From the NCBI GenBank assembly GCA_965214915.1, contig CBDCCP010000002.1:62001-126000 (forward strand): a stretch of DNA of 64,000 bases, read 5' to 3'. A model generated the notes under the pieces. That model had not been told where the DNA came from and did not search any database. It worked only from the letters and a program-made list of their open reading frames with translations. Within the stretch, counting starts at the first letter, position 1; each line of letters begins with the position of its first letter. Source of the stretch: CATQHP01 sp965214915 (GTDB lineage: Bacteria > Acidobacteriota > Terriglobia > Bryobacterales > UBA6623). The position numbers and the translations under genes are program-made. Shown in pieces: positions 54,847-63,930 of this stretch.

Positions 54847-56505
54847 ATGCCGGTCGCAAATATGAAGAGCGGCTTCTCGCGCAGGAAATTTCTGCGAACG
54901 GCCGCGGCGCTGCCGGGCGCAAGCGAGACGCTTGCCCGCGCCGGAAAGACGCCCGCGCGTCCGAACATCGTCTGGATCGTCGCCGAGGACATCGGCCCCG
55001 ACCTCGGCTGTTACGGCGACGTTTATGCCCGCACCCCGATTCTCGACAAGCTCGCCGGGCAGGGACTGCGCTATACGCATGCGTTTTCGGTATCGGGAGT
55101 TTGCGCGCCTTCGCGTTGCGCGCTGGCGACGGGAATGTATCCGACGAGCATCGGCGCGATGCACATGCGCACCCGGATCGTGCCGCCGGCCGATGTCAAG
55201 TGCTTTACGGAATCTCTCCGTGCGGCCGGTTACTACTGCGCGAACAACGGCAAGACCGACTATCAGTTCGAGGCGCCGTTCACGGCCTGGGACCATAATG
55301 CGCCGGAGGCTCACTGGCGCAACCGCCCCGATAAGAACCAGCCGTTCTTTGCGGTTTTCAACCACCGGGTCAGTCATGAAAGTCAGATCCGGGTCGCGGA
55401 CGCGCAGTACCGCGAAAACACACGACGCCTGACGCCCGAGCAGTTCCACGATCCCGGCAAGGCGGAGTTGCCGCCTTATTACCCGGACACGCCGCTCGTG
55501 CGCAAGGACTGGGCGCGCTATGCCGACAACGTTACGGCGTTCGATTACCAGGCGGGCGACATCCTGAGGCAGCTCGACGAGGACGGGCTGGGCGGCAACA
55601 CGGCGGTTTTTGTCTTCGGGGATCACGGGCGCGGACTGCCGCGGGCCAAGCGCTGGATTTACGATTCCGGCATCCGTGTGCCGCTGGTCGTGCGTTGGCC
55701 GGGGCATGTGCCGGCCGGCGCGGTGTCGGACCGCTTGGTAAGCTTTGTCGATTTCGGCCCGACCGTGCTCTCCATCGCGGGCATCGACATCCCGGAGCGG
55801 ATGCAGGGCGTCCCCTTCCTCGGGGGGCGGGCCGCCGCGCCGCGCAAATACATTTATGCGGCGCGAGACCGCATGGACGAGACCTACGACCTGATCCGGG
55901 CCGTGCGCGGCAAGAAGTTCAAATACATTCGGAACTACCAGCCGGAAAAGCCGTATGCGCAGCATATCGGCTACATGGACCAAATGCCGACGATGCGCGA
56001 GTGGCGGCGGCTTCACGCCGAAGGCAGGCTCGAAGGTCCGCAGCGGCTCTTCTTTCAGCAAACGAAACCGCTGGAGGAGTTGTACGACACGGAGGCCGAC
56101 CCGCACGAGATCCGCAATCTGGCAGGCAGTCCCGAGTACGTCGAGACGCTGGAGAAGCTGCGCCGGGAGCATCTGCGCTGGACGCGCGAGACCGGCGATC
56201 TCGGCCATACGCCGGAAGCGGCGATGCTGGAGCGGATGCGGCCCGGCGGCCGCTACGCCGCTACGGAGCGGGTGCGGATCGTCCCCGACGGCGGCCGCTT
56301 TCCCGCGGGCTCGGCGCGGGTGCGGCTCGAATGTCCGACCGAGGGCGCGTCGATCGCTTATACGACGGACCCGGGCCGGAGCGCGCGGTGGCTGCTCTAC
56401 ACAGGCGCAATCGAGCTGACGCAGACGGCCCGCTTGCGGGCGAAGGCGATTCGCTACGGATATCGGGAAAGCAAAGAGTCGAGCGCCCGATTCGAGCTCC
56501 CTTGA
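54847..56505 (+). CDS. Tat-exported sulfatase with C-terminal chitobiase-like domain
   Basis: 552 residues. Tat signal FSRRKFLRTAAAL; metal-binding ED at 47-48; formylglycine motif C-A-P-S-R at 86-90; FVFGDHGRGLPRAKRW. The last ~70 residues (ATERVRIVPDGGRFPAGSARVRL...) resemble the chitobiase/beta-hexosaminidase C-terminal fold seen fused to planctomycete and acidobacterial sulfatases. It lies 12 bp after the hydrolase gene; probably one operon with it. Confidence 0.85.
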   Translation: MPVANMKSGFSRRKFLRTAAALPGASETLARAGKTPARPNIVWIVAEDIGPDLGCYGDVYARTPILDKLAGQGLRYTHAFSVSGVCAPSRCALATGMYPTSIGAMHMRTRIVPPADVKCFTESLRAAGYYCANNGKTDYQFEAPFTAWDHNAPEAHWRNRPDKNQPFFAVFNHRVSHESQIRVADAQYRENTRRLTPEQFHDPGKAELPPYYPDTPLVRKDWARYADNVTAFDYQAGDILRQLDEDGLGGNTAVFVFGDHGRGLPRAKRWIYDSGIRVPLVVRWPGHVPAGAVSDRLVSFVDFGPTVLSIAGIDIPERMQGVPFLGGRAAAPRKYIYAARDRMDETYDLIRAVRGKKFKYIRNYQPEKPYAQHIGYMDQMPTMREWRRLHAEGRLEGPQRLFFQQTKPLEELYDTEADPHEIRNLAGSPEYVETLEKLRREHLRWTRETGDLGHTPEAAMLERMRPGGRYAATERVRIVPDGGRFPAGSARVRLECPTEGASIAYTTDPGRSARWLLYTGAIELTQTARLRAKAIRYGYRESKESSARFELP

Positions 56506-56551
56506 GGCAGGAAGCGCCCGCGCCCGCCGCGCGCGGTAGAATCTGGCTGCA

Positions 56552-57808
56552 ATGACGGCAACCGATATCTTGCCGCCCCGCGCAGTGGGCAAGCGGCCCT
56601 GGGGAGTCGTGCTGCTGTTGTTTCTGGCGATGGTCATCGGCTATGTCCATCGCGTGAATCTTTCCTCCGCTCTGCCGTCGATCGGCGAGGAGTTCGACTG
56701 GAGCGCGACGCAACTCGGTCAAGCAAGCGCCGCGTTTTTCTGGATTTACTTCATCCTGCAAGTCCCGGCGGGCTATGCGGCCGACCGTTGGGGAGTGCGT
56801 TTCGTCTTCACGGCCGGGTTCTTGATCTGGTGTTGCGCCACGGCCTTGACGGCGCTGGCGACGGGGTTCGCGATGCTGGTCGGGCTGCGGCTGTTGCTTG
56901 GATTGGGGCAGTCGATTCTGACTCCGGCGGGGCTGCGCTACATCCGACTGAGCTTCCCGGAGGAGCAGCGGGGAACGGCGGTGGGCGCGTACATGGCGGG
57001 CACCAAGGTTGGCCCGGCGGCCGGGTTCGTGATTGCGGCTTATCTGCTGGAAGCGTTCGGCTGGCGCGGCATGTTCGCCGTGCTGGGGATCGGGGCGCTG
57101 CCGTGGCTCGTTCCGTTTCTGATCCGGGTCCAGCGCGATGACCCGGCCGCTCGGCCTGGCGGCGGCGCTCGGGCCGGCGCCGCGGGGAGGGCCGTGCCGA
57201 CGGGCGAGCTTCTGCGCAGCCCGGTAATTTGGGGCACGGTGCTGGGCACGTTCTGCTACATGTACTTCGTTTACTACTGCATGACCTGGATGCCGACTTA
57301 TTTCAAGCAGCAGCACGGCATGTCGATCAAGGAGCAGGGCTGGTACAGCGCGGTCGCTTTCGGCGGCATGGCGGTCGTCATCGTGGCGGCGGGGCGGGCG
57401 GCGGATATGCTGATCCGCCGCGGATTCGACGCGGTCGCCGTGCGCAAGGGCTTTACCATCGCCGGTTTCGTGCTGGCCGCCACGCAGACCGTCGCGGCTT
57501 ATACGGATTCCGTATCGGCGATGCTGTTTTTTGCCGTATTTTCGTTATGTGGACTGGGGCTGATGACGGCGAACTACTGGGCCTTGACGCAGACGCTGAT
57601 TCCCGGCGGGAGGATCGCCGTCGTGGTGGGCATTCAGAACACGGCGTCGAATTTCGCGGGCGCGGTTTCTCCGTGGATCACCGGTTGGCTGGTGGAGCGC
57701 ACGGGCAGCTTCGATGCGCCGATTCGAGTGGCGGCGTTCTGGCTGGCGCTCGGCTTGGCGAGCTACGTCTTTCTGGTGCGCAAGAAGTACGCTCCTCCGG
57801 CCCGTTAG
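56552..57808 (+). CDS. MFS transporter (anion:cation symporter-like)
   Basis: 418 residues, 12 membrane spans. The loop 2-3 motif GYAADRWGVRFVF and the PVIWGTVLGTFCYMYFVYY second-half opening are typical of the ACS family that imports organic acids or sugar acids. TAGAAT (56537-56542) lies 9 nt before the ATG. Located after the sulfatase, perhaps importing released products. Confidence 0.82.
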   Translation: MTATDILPPRAVGKRPWGVVLLLFLAMVIGYVHRVNLSSALPSIGEEFDWSATQLGQASAAFFWIYFILQVPAGYAADRWGVRFVFTAGFLIWCCATALTALATGFAMLVGLRLLLGLGQSILTPAGLRYIRLSFPEEQRGTAVGAYMAGTKVGPAAGFVIAAYLLEAFGWRGMFAVLGIGALPWLVPFLIRVQRDDPAARPGGGARAGAAGRAVPTGELLRSPVIWGTVLGTFCYMYFVYYCMTWMPTYFKQQHGMSIKEQGWYSAVAFGGMAVVIVAAGRAADMLIRRGFDAVAVRKGFTIAGFVLAATQTVAAYTDSVSAMLFFAVFSLCGLGLMTANYWALTQTLIPGGRIAVVVGIQNTASNFAGAVSPWITGWLVERTGSFDAPIRVAAFWLALGLASYVFLVRKKYAPPAR

Positions 57809-57823
57809 CGCCGGGCCGGTCCG

Positions 57824-59563
57824 TTATTTCACGCTGCCGTCAACGACGACTTCGACGAGATTCGGGCCGGCGCCGGCAAATGCCGCTTCCAGCGCCGGAG
57901 CGATCCGCTCGGGCTCGGCGACCTTCACGGCGGAGACTCCCAGCGAAGCGGCCAGCGCGGTGAAATCGATGGCTGGGTCGTCGAGGTCCATGCCGATGAA
58001 GCGGTCGTTGCGGTGGAAGGCCAGCAGCCTTTGCTTGAGGATGCGGTAGCCGCCGTTGTTGGCAATCACGTAGGTCACCGGCAGCTTCAGGCGGGCAGCG
58101 GTCCACAACGCCTGAATCGTGTACAGCGCGCTGCCGTCGCCGATCAGCGCGCAGACCGGGCGGTCGGGTTGGGCGAGTTGGACGCCGACGGCGGCGGCCA
58201 TCCCCCAGCCGATGCCGCCGCTGGCCAGTCCGTGGTAGCCGTAGCGGTCGCGGTAAGGAAAAAGATCGGTAAGCCGCACGGCCGACGTCAAGCCCTCGTT
58301 GATCAGGATCGCCTCGGCGGGAAGCGTCTCGGCGAGCCGCAGCATCAGGAAGTCCGGGTCGATCGGCTTTGCCGTCTGCTTTTCGGCGCGCAGTCTCGCG
58401 GCCAGGGCGGCCCTCTTGGCCGACCAGTTTTCGGCTTTCAGGCGGTTGACCGCCGCCGCGGCGCGCGCGGCAAGCGCTTGGCCGCCTTTTTCCCGCAACG
58501 CCGGAAGCAACGCCCGCAACGTCTCTCTGACATCCGCCCGCAGGGCAAGCTCACAGGGGTAGTTTTTGCCCATCTCCCAGTCGAGTTGCCCGATCTGCAC
58601 GACCGGCATGCCCGCGGGCAGCGGCTCGACCGGCGACCAGACGCCCATGCGCAGCGCATCCGCGCCGAGAACGATCAGCAAATCGTGCGCCGCCAGCGTT
58701 TCGCGGACCTGGCGCTGCCGGCGCGTGAGCGCGCCCATGTAGCAGGGGTGTTCCGAGAGAAAGTGCGCGCCGTAGGGGACGCTCTGCTGATAGGCGGCGG
58801 CGCCCAGGGTTGCGGCGAACGCGGCCGCCTCGGGCAGAGCGTCCGACTTGACTACCTCGTCGCCGCAGACGACGAGCGGAGTTTCCGCGGCGAGCAGGCG
58901 CTCGGCCAGGGCCGCGAGCGCTTCGTCGGAGGGCCGCGCGCGGGTGTCGACGCGCGTGGACGCGCCGAGATCGAGCGGGGCCTCGGCGTTGAGGATGTTC
59001 CCCGGCAGCGAAAGGAACACCGGCCCCGTCGGCGGCGTGGTGGCAACCTTGGCGGCGCGGCGCACGATGCGCGGCAGGTCGTCGAGGCGCTGGACTTCGA
59101 CCGCCCATTTGACCAGCGGCTCGGCGAGCGGCACGAGCGGGTCGTAGAGCATCGGCTCGGTGAGGCCGTGGCCCAACTCCTGCTGGCCCGCCGTCAAGAT
59201 CATGGGCGTGCCCGTGAAACGCGCGTTGTAGAGCGAGCCCATAGCGTTGCCCAGACCCGGCGCGACGTGTACGTTGCAGGCGACAAGCTTGCCGCTCGCG
59301 CGCGAAAAGCCGTCGGCCATGGCCACGACCACCGATTCCTGCAAGCCGAGGACATAGGTCAGGTTCGGGTGGTCTTGGAGCGCATGCATGATCGGCAGCT
59401 CGGTCGTGCCCGGATTGCCGAACAGGTGCGTGATCCCCTCGTCTTCGAGCAGAGACAGAAATGCCGACCGCCCGGTGACGGAACCGCTGCGCGGAACGGC
59501 AAGACCGCTGCGCGGAGCGGCAAGATCGCTGCGCGGGACGGCAATGTGCAAACCGGCGCCCAT
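57824..59563 (-). CDS. ThDP-dependent decarboxylase/acetolactate synthase-like enzyme
   Basis: 579 residues. Three ThDP domains: the pyrimidine-binding FGNPGTTELPIMHAL and LGLQESVVVAMADGFSR with the catalytic Glu, a central domain, and the diphosphate-binding GDGSALYTIQALWTAARLKLPVTYVIANNGGYRILKQ. Closest in style to benzoylformate decarboxylase or acetolactate synthase large subunit. The first 28 residues are three heptads (AVPRSDL, AAPRSGL, AVPRSGS) encoded by a 21-bp DNA repeat, and the family-typical start (TGRSAFLSLLEDEG) has no start codon, so the repeat supplies the start. Confidence 0.82.
   Translation of the reverse strand: MGAGLHIAVPRSDLAAPRSGLAVPRSGSVTGRSAFLSLLEDEGITHLFGNPGTTELPIMHALQDHPNLTYVLGLQESVVVAMADGFSRASGKLVACNVHVAPGLGNAMGSLYNARFTGTPMILTAGQQELGHGLTEPMLYDPLVPLAEPLVKWAVEVQRLDDLPRIVRRAAKVATTPPTGPVFLSLPGNILNAEAPLDLGASTRVDTRARPSDEALAALAERLLAAETPLVVCGDEVVKSDALPEAAAFAATLGAAAYQQSVPYGAHFLSEHPCYMGALTRRQRQVRETLAAHDLLIVLGADALRMGVWSPVEPLPAGMPVVQIGQLDWEMGKNYPCELALRADVRETLRALLPALREKGGQALAARAAAAVNRLKAENWSAKRAALAARLRAEKQTAKPIDPDFLMLRLAETLPAEAILINEGLTSAVRLTDLFPYRDRYGYHGLASGGIGWGMAAAVGVQLAQPDRPVCALIGDGSALYTIQALWTAARLKLPVTYVIANNGGYRILKQRLLAFHRNDRFIGMDLDDPAIDFTALAASLGVSAVKVAEPERIAPALEAAFAGAGPNLVEVVVDGSVK
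59481..59543 (-). repeat. 21-bp tandem repeat, three copies, inside a coding start
   Basis: Units of the form AACCGCTGCGCGGAACGGCA. Related to the array at 6784-6882 in length and in the CTGCGC core. It encodes the N-terminal heptads of the ThDP enzyme on the minus strand. Confidence 0.85.
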
Positions 59564-59623
59564 GCCCTCTCAAGGTTAGTACACATCCGCTGGGTGTGCT
59601 ATCTTCGTGCCGTCCACAGGCCG

Positions 59624-61480
59624 ATGCCGCGGGAGGCTGTCTTGCTATCCACTATCCACTATTCGCTATCCACTATCCGCCGCCGAGCAGGGCGTCGAAA
59701 AGCGTCTGCCGCCGCCCTTGCAGGGGCATTCCTGGGCGCTTGCGGCGGCGGGCTTCCGGCGGATCCGCCGCCGAATATCGTCCTGGTAATGACGGACGAT
59801 CAAGGCTACGGCGAGATCGGAGCGCACGGCAACCCCGTCATTCAGACGCCGAATCTCGACCGCCTGCACGCCGAAAGCGTACGCTTGACGGATTTTCACG
59901 TGGACCCGACGTGCTCGCCGACGCGGTCCGCGCTGCTTACCGGACGGTATTCTTCGCGTACGGGAGTCTGGCATACGATCATGGGCCGCTCCATCGTCCA
60001 CCGCGACGAAGTCATGGCCGGCGAGGCGCTGGCCGATGCCGGGTATGCGACCGGCTTCTTCGGCAAGTGGCATTTGGGCGACAACTACCCGTACAGGCCC
60101 ATCGACCGCGGCTTCCAGGAAGCGGTCAACCACGGCGGGGGAGGCGTGACGCAGACGCCCGACTACTGGGGCAACGATTATTTCGACGACACCTACTGGC
60201 GCAACGGGGTTCCGACCCCGTACCAGGGTTACTGCACCGACGTTTTCTTCGATCAGGCGCTGCGCTTCATCGAGGAGAAACAAGACGGCCCCTTTTTCGT
60301 TTATCTGGCGACCAACGCTCCGCACGGGCCGTTTCTGGTCGATGAGAAGTATTCCAAGCCGTACGCCGAGAAGAACGTTCCCGAACCGATGGACCGGTTT
60401 TACGGCATGATCGAGAACATCGACGAAAACATGGGGCGCCTGACGGCGAAGCTCGACGCGCTCGGCATCGCCGAGAATACGCTGCTGATTTTCATGACGG
60501 ACAACGGCTCGGCGGCCGGGGTAACCAATACGCATCCGACGCAGCGCGTCGGCGTCGAAAACCCCGCATTGCTCGCCCGCGCGGCGAAGGAAGTTGAGGA
60601 CGGCGTCTGGCAAGGCTTCAACGCCGGGATGCGTGGTAAGAAGGGCTCGGAATACGACGGCGGCCACCGCGTGCCGTTCTTCATGCGCTGGCCGAACGGC
60701 AAGCTGGGCGAGCCGCGCGACGTGGACGCCCTGGCCGCGCATATCGACGTGCTGCCGACGTTGGCCGATGCCGCCGGCGCCGCGCCGCGCCCCGAGCTCG
60801 ACTGGGACGGCAAGAGCCTGCTCCCGCTGCTGCGCGGCCGGGACTGGCCCGAACGGACCGTCACGGTTCATTCTCAGCGGATATTGTTCCCGGAAAAATG
60901 GCGCAAAAGCGCTGTGATGACGGAGCGGTACAGGTTGATCAACGGCGCCGAGCTCTACGACATCCAGGCCGACCCCGGACAACTCGTCGATATCGCCGGC
61001 GAGCGCCCGGAAGTCATGGCCAAGCTGAAGGCCGAGTACGAGACGTGGTGGGAGCGCATCGACGAACGCTTCGAGGACGACGTTTACCTGGACATCGGCA
61101 ACGACGCGGAGAACCCGGCGCGGATCACGGCCCACGACTGGCTGCCGCCGCTCGATCAGCAGAACAGGGTTCCCTGGAATCAGGGCCACGTCCGCGCCGC
61201 GCCGCAGGTCAACGGAACCTGGAACGTCAATGTCACCCAGGCCGGCAAGTACGAGTTCACGCTTTATCAGCGGGACATGCCCGCGGAGTACCCGATCGAG
61301 GCGGTAAAGGCATATTTGCGCGTGGGCGACGCAGCAGCGGAAGGGCCGGTGCCGGCGGGAGCGGCAAGCGTAAGTTTCCAGTTGGAGTTGCCGGCCGGAG
61401 AAACGAAGATGCATAGCCGCTTCACGACAAAGGACGGCGGCTCGCGCGGCGCATTCTTCATCTACGCGAAGCGGCTGTGA
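59624..61480 (+). CDS. Lipoprotein arylsulfatase
   Basis: 618 residues. Lipobox GAC at residue 40 after an Ala-rich signal; TDDQ at 57-60; formylglycine motif C-S-P-T-R at 97-101; GFFGKWHLGD and MTDNGSAAG. The C-terminal ~110 residues (NQGHVRAAPQVNGTWNVNV) form an added beta-domain. The only in-frame ATG at 59624 makes the intergenic TATCCAC repeat coding (residues 8-18, LSTIHYSLSTI). Strongly similar in style to A-type arylsulfatases. Confidence 0.85.
   Translation: MPREAVLLSTIHYSLSTIRRRAGRRKASAAALAGAFLGACGGGLPADPPPNIVLVMTDDQGYGEIGAHGNPVIQTPNLDRLHAESVRLTDFHVDPTCSPTRSALLTGRYSSRTGVWHTIMGRSIVHRDEVMAGEALADAGYATGFFGKWHLGDNYPYRPIDRGFQEAVNHGGGGVTQTPDYWGNDYFDDTYWRNGVPTPYQGYCTDVFFDQALRFIEEKQDGPFFVYLATNAPHGPFLVDEKYSKPYAEKNVPEPMDRFYGMIENIDENMGRLTAKLDALGIAENTLLIFMTDNGSAAGVTNTHPTQRVGVENPALLARAAKEVEDGVWQGFNAGMRGKKGSEYDGGHRVPFFMRWPNGKLGEPRDVDALAAHIDVLPTLADAAGAAPRPELDWDGKSLLPLLRGRDWPERTVTVHSQRILFPEKWRKSAVMTERYRLINGAELYDIQADPGQLVDIAGERPEVMAKLKAEYETWWERIDERFEDDVYLDIGNDAENPARITAHDWLPPLDQQNRVPWNQGHVRAAPQVNGTWNVNVTQAGKYEFTLYQRDMPAEYPIEAVKAYLRVGDAAAEGPVPAGAASVSFQLELPAGETKMHSRFTTKDGGSRGAFFIYAKRL
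59645..59682 (+). repeat. TATCCAC heptamer repeat at a gene start
   Basis: CTATCCACTATCCACTATTC then GCTATCCACTATCCGCC. The same heptamer arrays occur at 63850 and 47290, and in the inner inverted repeats of the large element. Confidence 0.8.
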
Positions 61481-61547
61481 TAGCGGCCGCGAGTCGGCGA
61501 CTTTCCGCCGCAGGCCGCTCCGTTCGCCCGTTGCTCGTCTTTTGAGA

Positions 61548-61553
61548 TATATT
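61548..61553 (+). promoter_or_regulatory. -10-like hexamer of rmuC
   Basis: TATATT, 6 nt before the ATG at 61560; too close for a ribosome-binding site. Confidence 0.45.
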
Positions 61554-61559
61554 GCCGGG

Positions 61560-62825
61560 ATGGCTTTCCCGGAAGGAGCGCTGCTCGCCGCCGTTGTCCT
61601 GGCGCTGGCGGCGGTTATCGCGCTTCAGGTCATCGCGGCATTCGGCGCGCGTAATAACCGGCGGCAGTCCGAGCAGGCGTTGGCCAGGATCGACGCCCGT
61701 CTCGACGAGCAGGGCAAGCGCGGCGACGTGCTGACCGAGCAGGTCGCCGCGGCGCAGGGCAAGCAATTGGAAAAAATTCAGGAGCTTCGCGTCGGCGTCG
61801 AGCAGCGCCAAGCCGAAATCTCCGAGCGCGTGCAGAGGCAGGTGGCGGACCAGTTGAAACGCTCGACGGAAAACCTCGCGCAAAACATGCGAGCGCTGTC
61901 CGAGACGACCGACAAGCGCCTGCTGGCGATCACGGGGCAGGTGGACAAGCGCCTGTCCGAGGGATTCGACAAAACCAACTCGACGTTCACCGACGTTGTG
62001 CAACGGCTCACTCTGATCGACCAGGCGCAGCAGAAGATCACCGAATTGTCGTCCAATGTCGTGAACCTGCAGGAAGTGCTGGCCGACCGGACTTCGCGCG
62101 GAACCTTTGGCGAAGCGCAGCTCGAAGCGCTGGTAGCCAACGTGCTGCCGCCGACGTCTTTCCAGATGCAGTTCGGCCTCTCGAACGGCAAGCGCGTCGA
62201 TTGCATGTTGTTTCTTCCCCAGCCCACGGGCAACGTGCCGATCGATTCGAAGTTCCCGTTGGAGAACTACCGCCGCAAAGTGGACTCGGCGCTGCCGGAA
62301 GAAGTCCGCAGGCAAGCGGGCCGGGATTTCGCCCGCGACGTGCAAACGCATATCGAGGACGTGGCCGGAAAATACATCCTGCCGGGCGAAACCGCCGAAG
62401 GCGCGATGCTGTTTATCCCGGCGGAAGCGGTCTTTGCCGAGATTCACGCCGCCCACCCCGAATTGATCGAGCGCGCGCAGCGGCTGCGCGTCTGGCTGGC
62501 GTCGCCGACGACTTTGATGGCCGTGCTGACAACAGCCCGCGCGGTGATGAAGGACGCGGCCACGCGCAAGGAAGTCGTGAAGATTCAGGAACACTTGCGC
62601 ATGCTGGCCAAGGACTTCGAGCGTTTCGGCAAGCGTATGGACGGTCTTTCGACCCACATCCGACAGGCGGGCAGGGACGTCGAAGGGGTGCAAACGTCGG
62701 CGCGAAAGATTTCGAGCCGTTTCGAGAAGATCGAAAAGCTGGAGTTGGGCGAGGATGAGCCGTACGGGAACAGCGTTGCCGGCCCGCAGATCGACTCCCC
62801 GCGCGAGCCTCAACTCCCCACGTAA
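61560..62825 (+). CDS. rmuC: DNA recombination protein RmuC
   Basis: 421 residues. An N-terminal membrane anchor (LLAAVVLALAAVIALQVIAAFGA), a long coiled coil (residues ~35-170), then the nuclease-like RmuC domain with RGTFGEAQLEALV, the PIDSKFPLENYRR motif and YILPGETAEGAMLFIPAEAVFAEI. It restrains inversions between short repeats. The last 16 bases overlap the convergent ThiF/MoeB gene. Confidence 0.92.
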   Translation: MAFPEGALLAAVVLALAAVIALQVIAAFGARNNRRQSEQALARIDARLDEQGKRGDVLTEQVAAAQGKQLEKIQELRVGVEQRQAEISERVQRQVADQLKRSTENLAQNMRALSETTDKRLLAITGQVDKRLSEGFDKTNSTFTDVVQRLTLIDQAQQKITELSSNVVNLQEVLADRTSRGTFGEAQLEALVANVLPPTSFQMQFGLSNGKRVDCMLFLPQPTGNVPIDSKFPLENYRRKVDSALPEEVRRQAGRDFARDVQTHIEDVAGKYILPGETAEGAMLFIPAEAVFAEIHAAHPELIERAQRLRVWLASPTTLMAVLTTARAVMKDAATRKEVVKIQEHLRMLAKDFERFGKRMDGLSTHIRQAGRDVEGVQTSARKISSRFEKIEKLELGEDEPYGNSVAGPQIDSPREPQLPT

Positions 62826-63832
62826 CGCGCGTAGAGGCTGCGCGCAACGGCCGGATCCCGCGTGCCCTTGACGATCGCCCGGCCGTCCGGAAAGATCGTC
62901 AACTCGTGCGGCGGAGAGGCGAAGCGCAGCGCATAGGGGTTGGCCTGGACTTTGCCCAGGGAGGCGAGCGCCGCAGCCAATGCGGGGAGGTCGAGCTCGC
63001 GGCCGGCGGCGGCGAGCTGGACGCCGTCGCGGCCGCAGAGGCTCGCCGAGCCGCGACTGAGGTCGTTCAGGTATTGGAAATCGCCGCGGCCGCATGTCGG
63101 GCAATCGGGATCGGGCCGACTGGCATCGATGGAGTTGCTCTCGCCGCTCCAGATGTCGGTCGTAACCAGCCGGCGGCGCAGCGCTTCGGGCCGTCCGCAA
63201 AGGATTTTCAACGCTTCACAGACCTGCATCGCAGCGACCGCCGCCGTTGCGGCGTTGAGCGCCCCGGCCGTTTCGCATGTAGGTTGCCGCGAGCGCGGGG
63301 CTTGCGGGAAGATGCATGACAGACAGGCCGTTTCCCCCGGCGCGATCGGCATCAGCGAGCCGCGCGTGCCGACGGCCGCTCCGTAAATCCAGGGCGTCTT
63401 TGTCTTGACGGCCGTGTCGTTGAGCAGGTAGCGTGCGGCGAAATTATCGGTTCCGTCGAGGATCACGTCGGCCGGGGTTAGCAGGGCTTCGGCGTTTTGC
63501 GGCGTCAAATCCTTGACTTCCGCGTCAATCCGGCACGATGAATTTGCCTGGCGCAGGCGCTCCGCCGCGGCCGCGGCCTTGGGCATGGCCCGTTCGACGT
63601 CCGCTTCCTCGAACAACCATTGGCGTTGCAGGTTGCTCGTTTCCACGTAATCGCGGTCGATGAGCACGATTTCGCCGACGCCGGCGCGGACGAGCAGCGT
63701 TGCATGCACTGTGCCCAGCGCGCCGCAGCCTACCACGACCGCCCGCGAGGCAAGCAGCCGGCGCTGGCCCTCGACGCCGATCTCGGGCAGAATCGACTGG
63801 CGGGAGTAACGTTCGCGTTGTGCTTCGTTCAT
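62810..63832 (-). CDS. ThiF/MoeB-type E1-like adenylyltransferase
   Basis: 340 residues. Adenylates the C-terminus of a small sulfur carrier (ThiS/MoaD) for thiamine or molybdopterin synthesis. Nucleotide motif VVGCGALGTVHATLL, then LIDRDYVETSNLQRQWLF, the ILDGTDNFAARYLLND motif, and zinc-binding Cys pairs CLSC and CPTC. No rhodanese domain follows; instead ~90 residues resemble a small ubiquitin-like tail (VQANPYALRFASPPHELTIFPDGRAIVKG), unusual as MoeB usually ends earlier. Confidence 0.85.
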   Translation of the reverse strand: MNEAQRERYSRQSILPEIGVEGQRRLLASRAVVVGCGALGTVHATLLVRAGVGEIVLIDRDYVETSNLQRQWLFEEADVERAMPKAAAAAERLRQANSSCRIDAEVKDLTPQNAEALLTPADVILDGTDNFAARYLLNDTAVKTKTPWIYGAAVGTRGSLMPIAPGETACLSCIFPQAPRSRQPTCETAGALNAATAAVAAMQVCEALKILCGRPEALRRRLVTTDIWSGESNSIDASRPDPDCPTCGRGDFQYLNDLSRGSASLCGRDGVQLAAAGRELDLPALAAALASLGKVQANPYALRFASPPHELTIFPDGRAIVKGTRDPAVARSLYARYVGS

Positions 63833-63849
63833 AAGGTCCGCGAGCGGTT

Positions 63850-63880
63850 GCTATCCACTATCCACTATCCACTATCCGCC
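63850..63880 (+). repeat. TATCCAC heptamer repeat
   Basis: Four perfect CTATCCA units followed by CCGCCGGCCGG, the same pattern as 59645 and 47290. Upstream of the ThiF/MoeB gene. Confidence 0.85.
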
Positions 63881-63912
63881 GGCCGGGTAAGCGGCCCTCA
63901 AACCGCGCGTCC

Positions 63913-63918
63913 TATAAT
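63913..63918 (+). promoter_or_regulatory. -10 hexamer before the last gene
   Basis: Perfect TATAAT, 12 nt before a GTG start at 63931, with no good -35 match seen. Confidence 0.55.
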
Positions 63919-63930
63919 TGCGGATATATA

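Noticed and set aside
58013..61480. A 1,155-codon plus-strand reading frame covering the ThDP enzyme region and the sulfatase
   Set aside because: The first half is the antisense of a well-supported ThDP enzyme on the minus strand and has no domain; only the part from 59624 is a gene.
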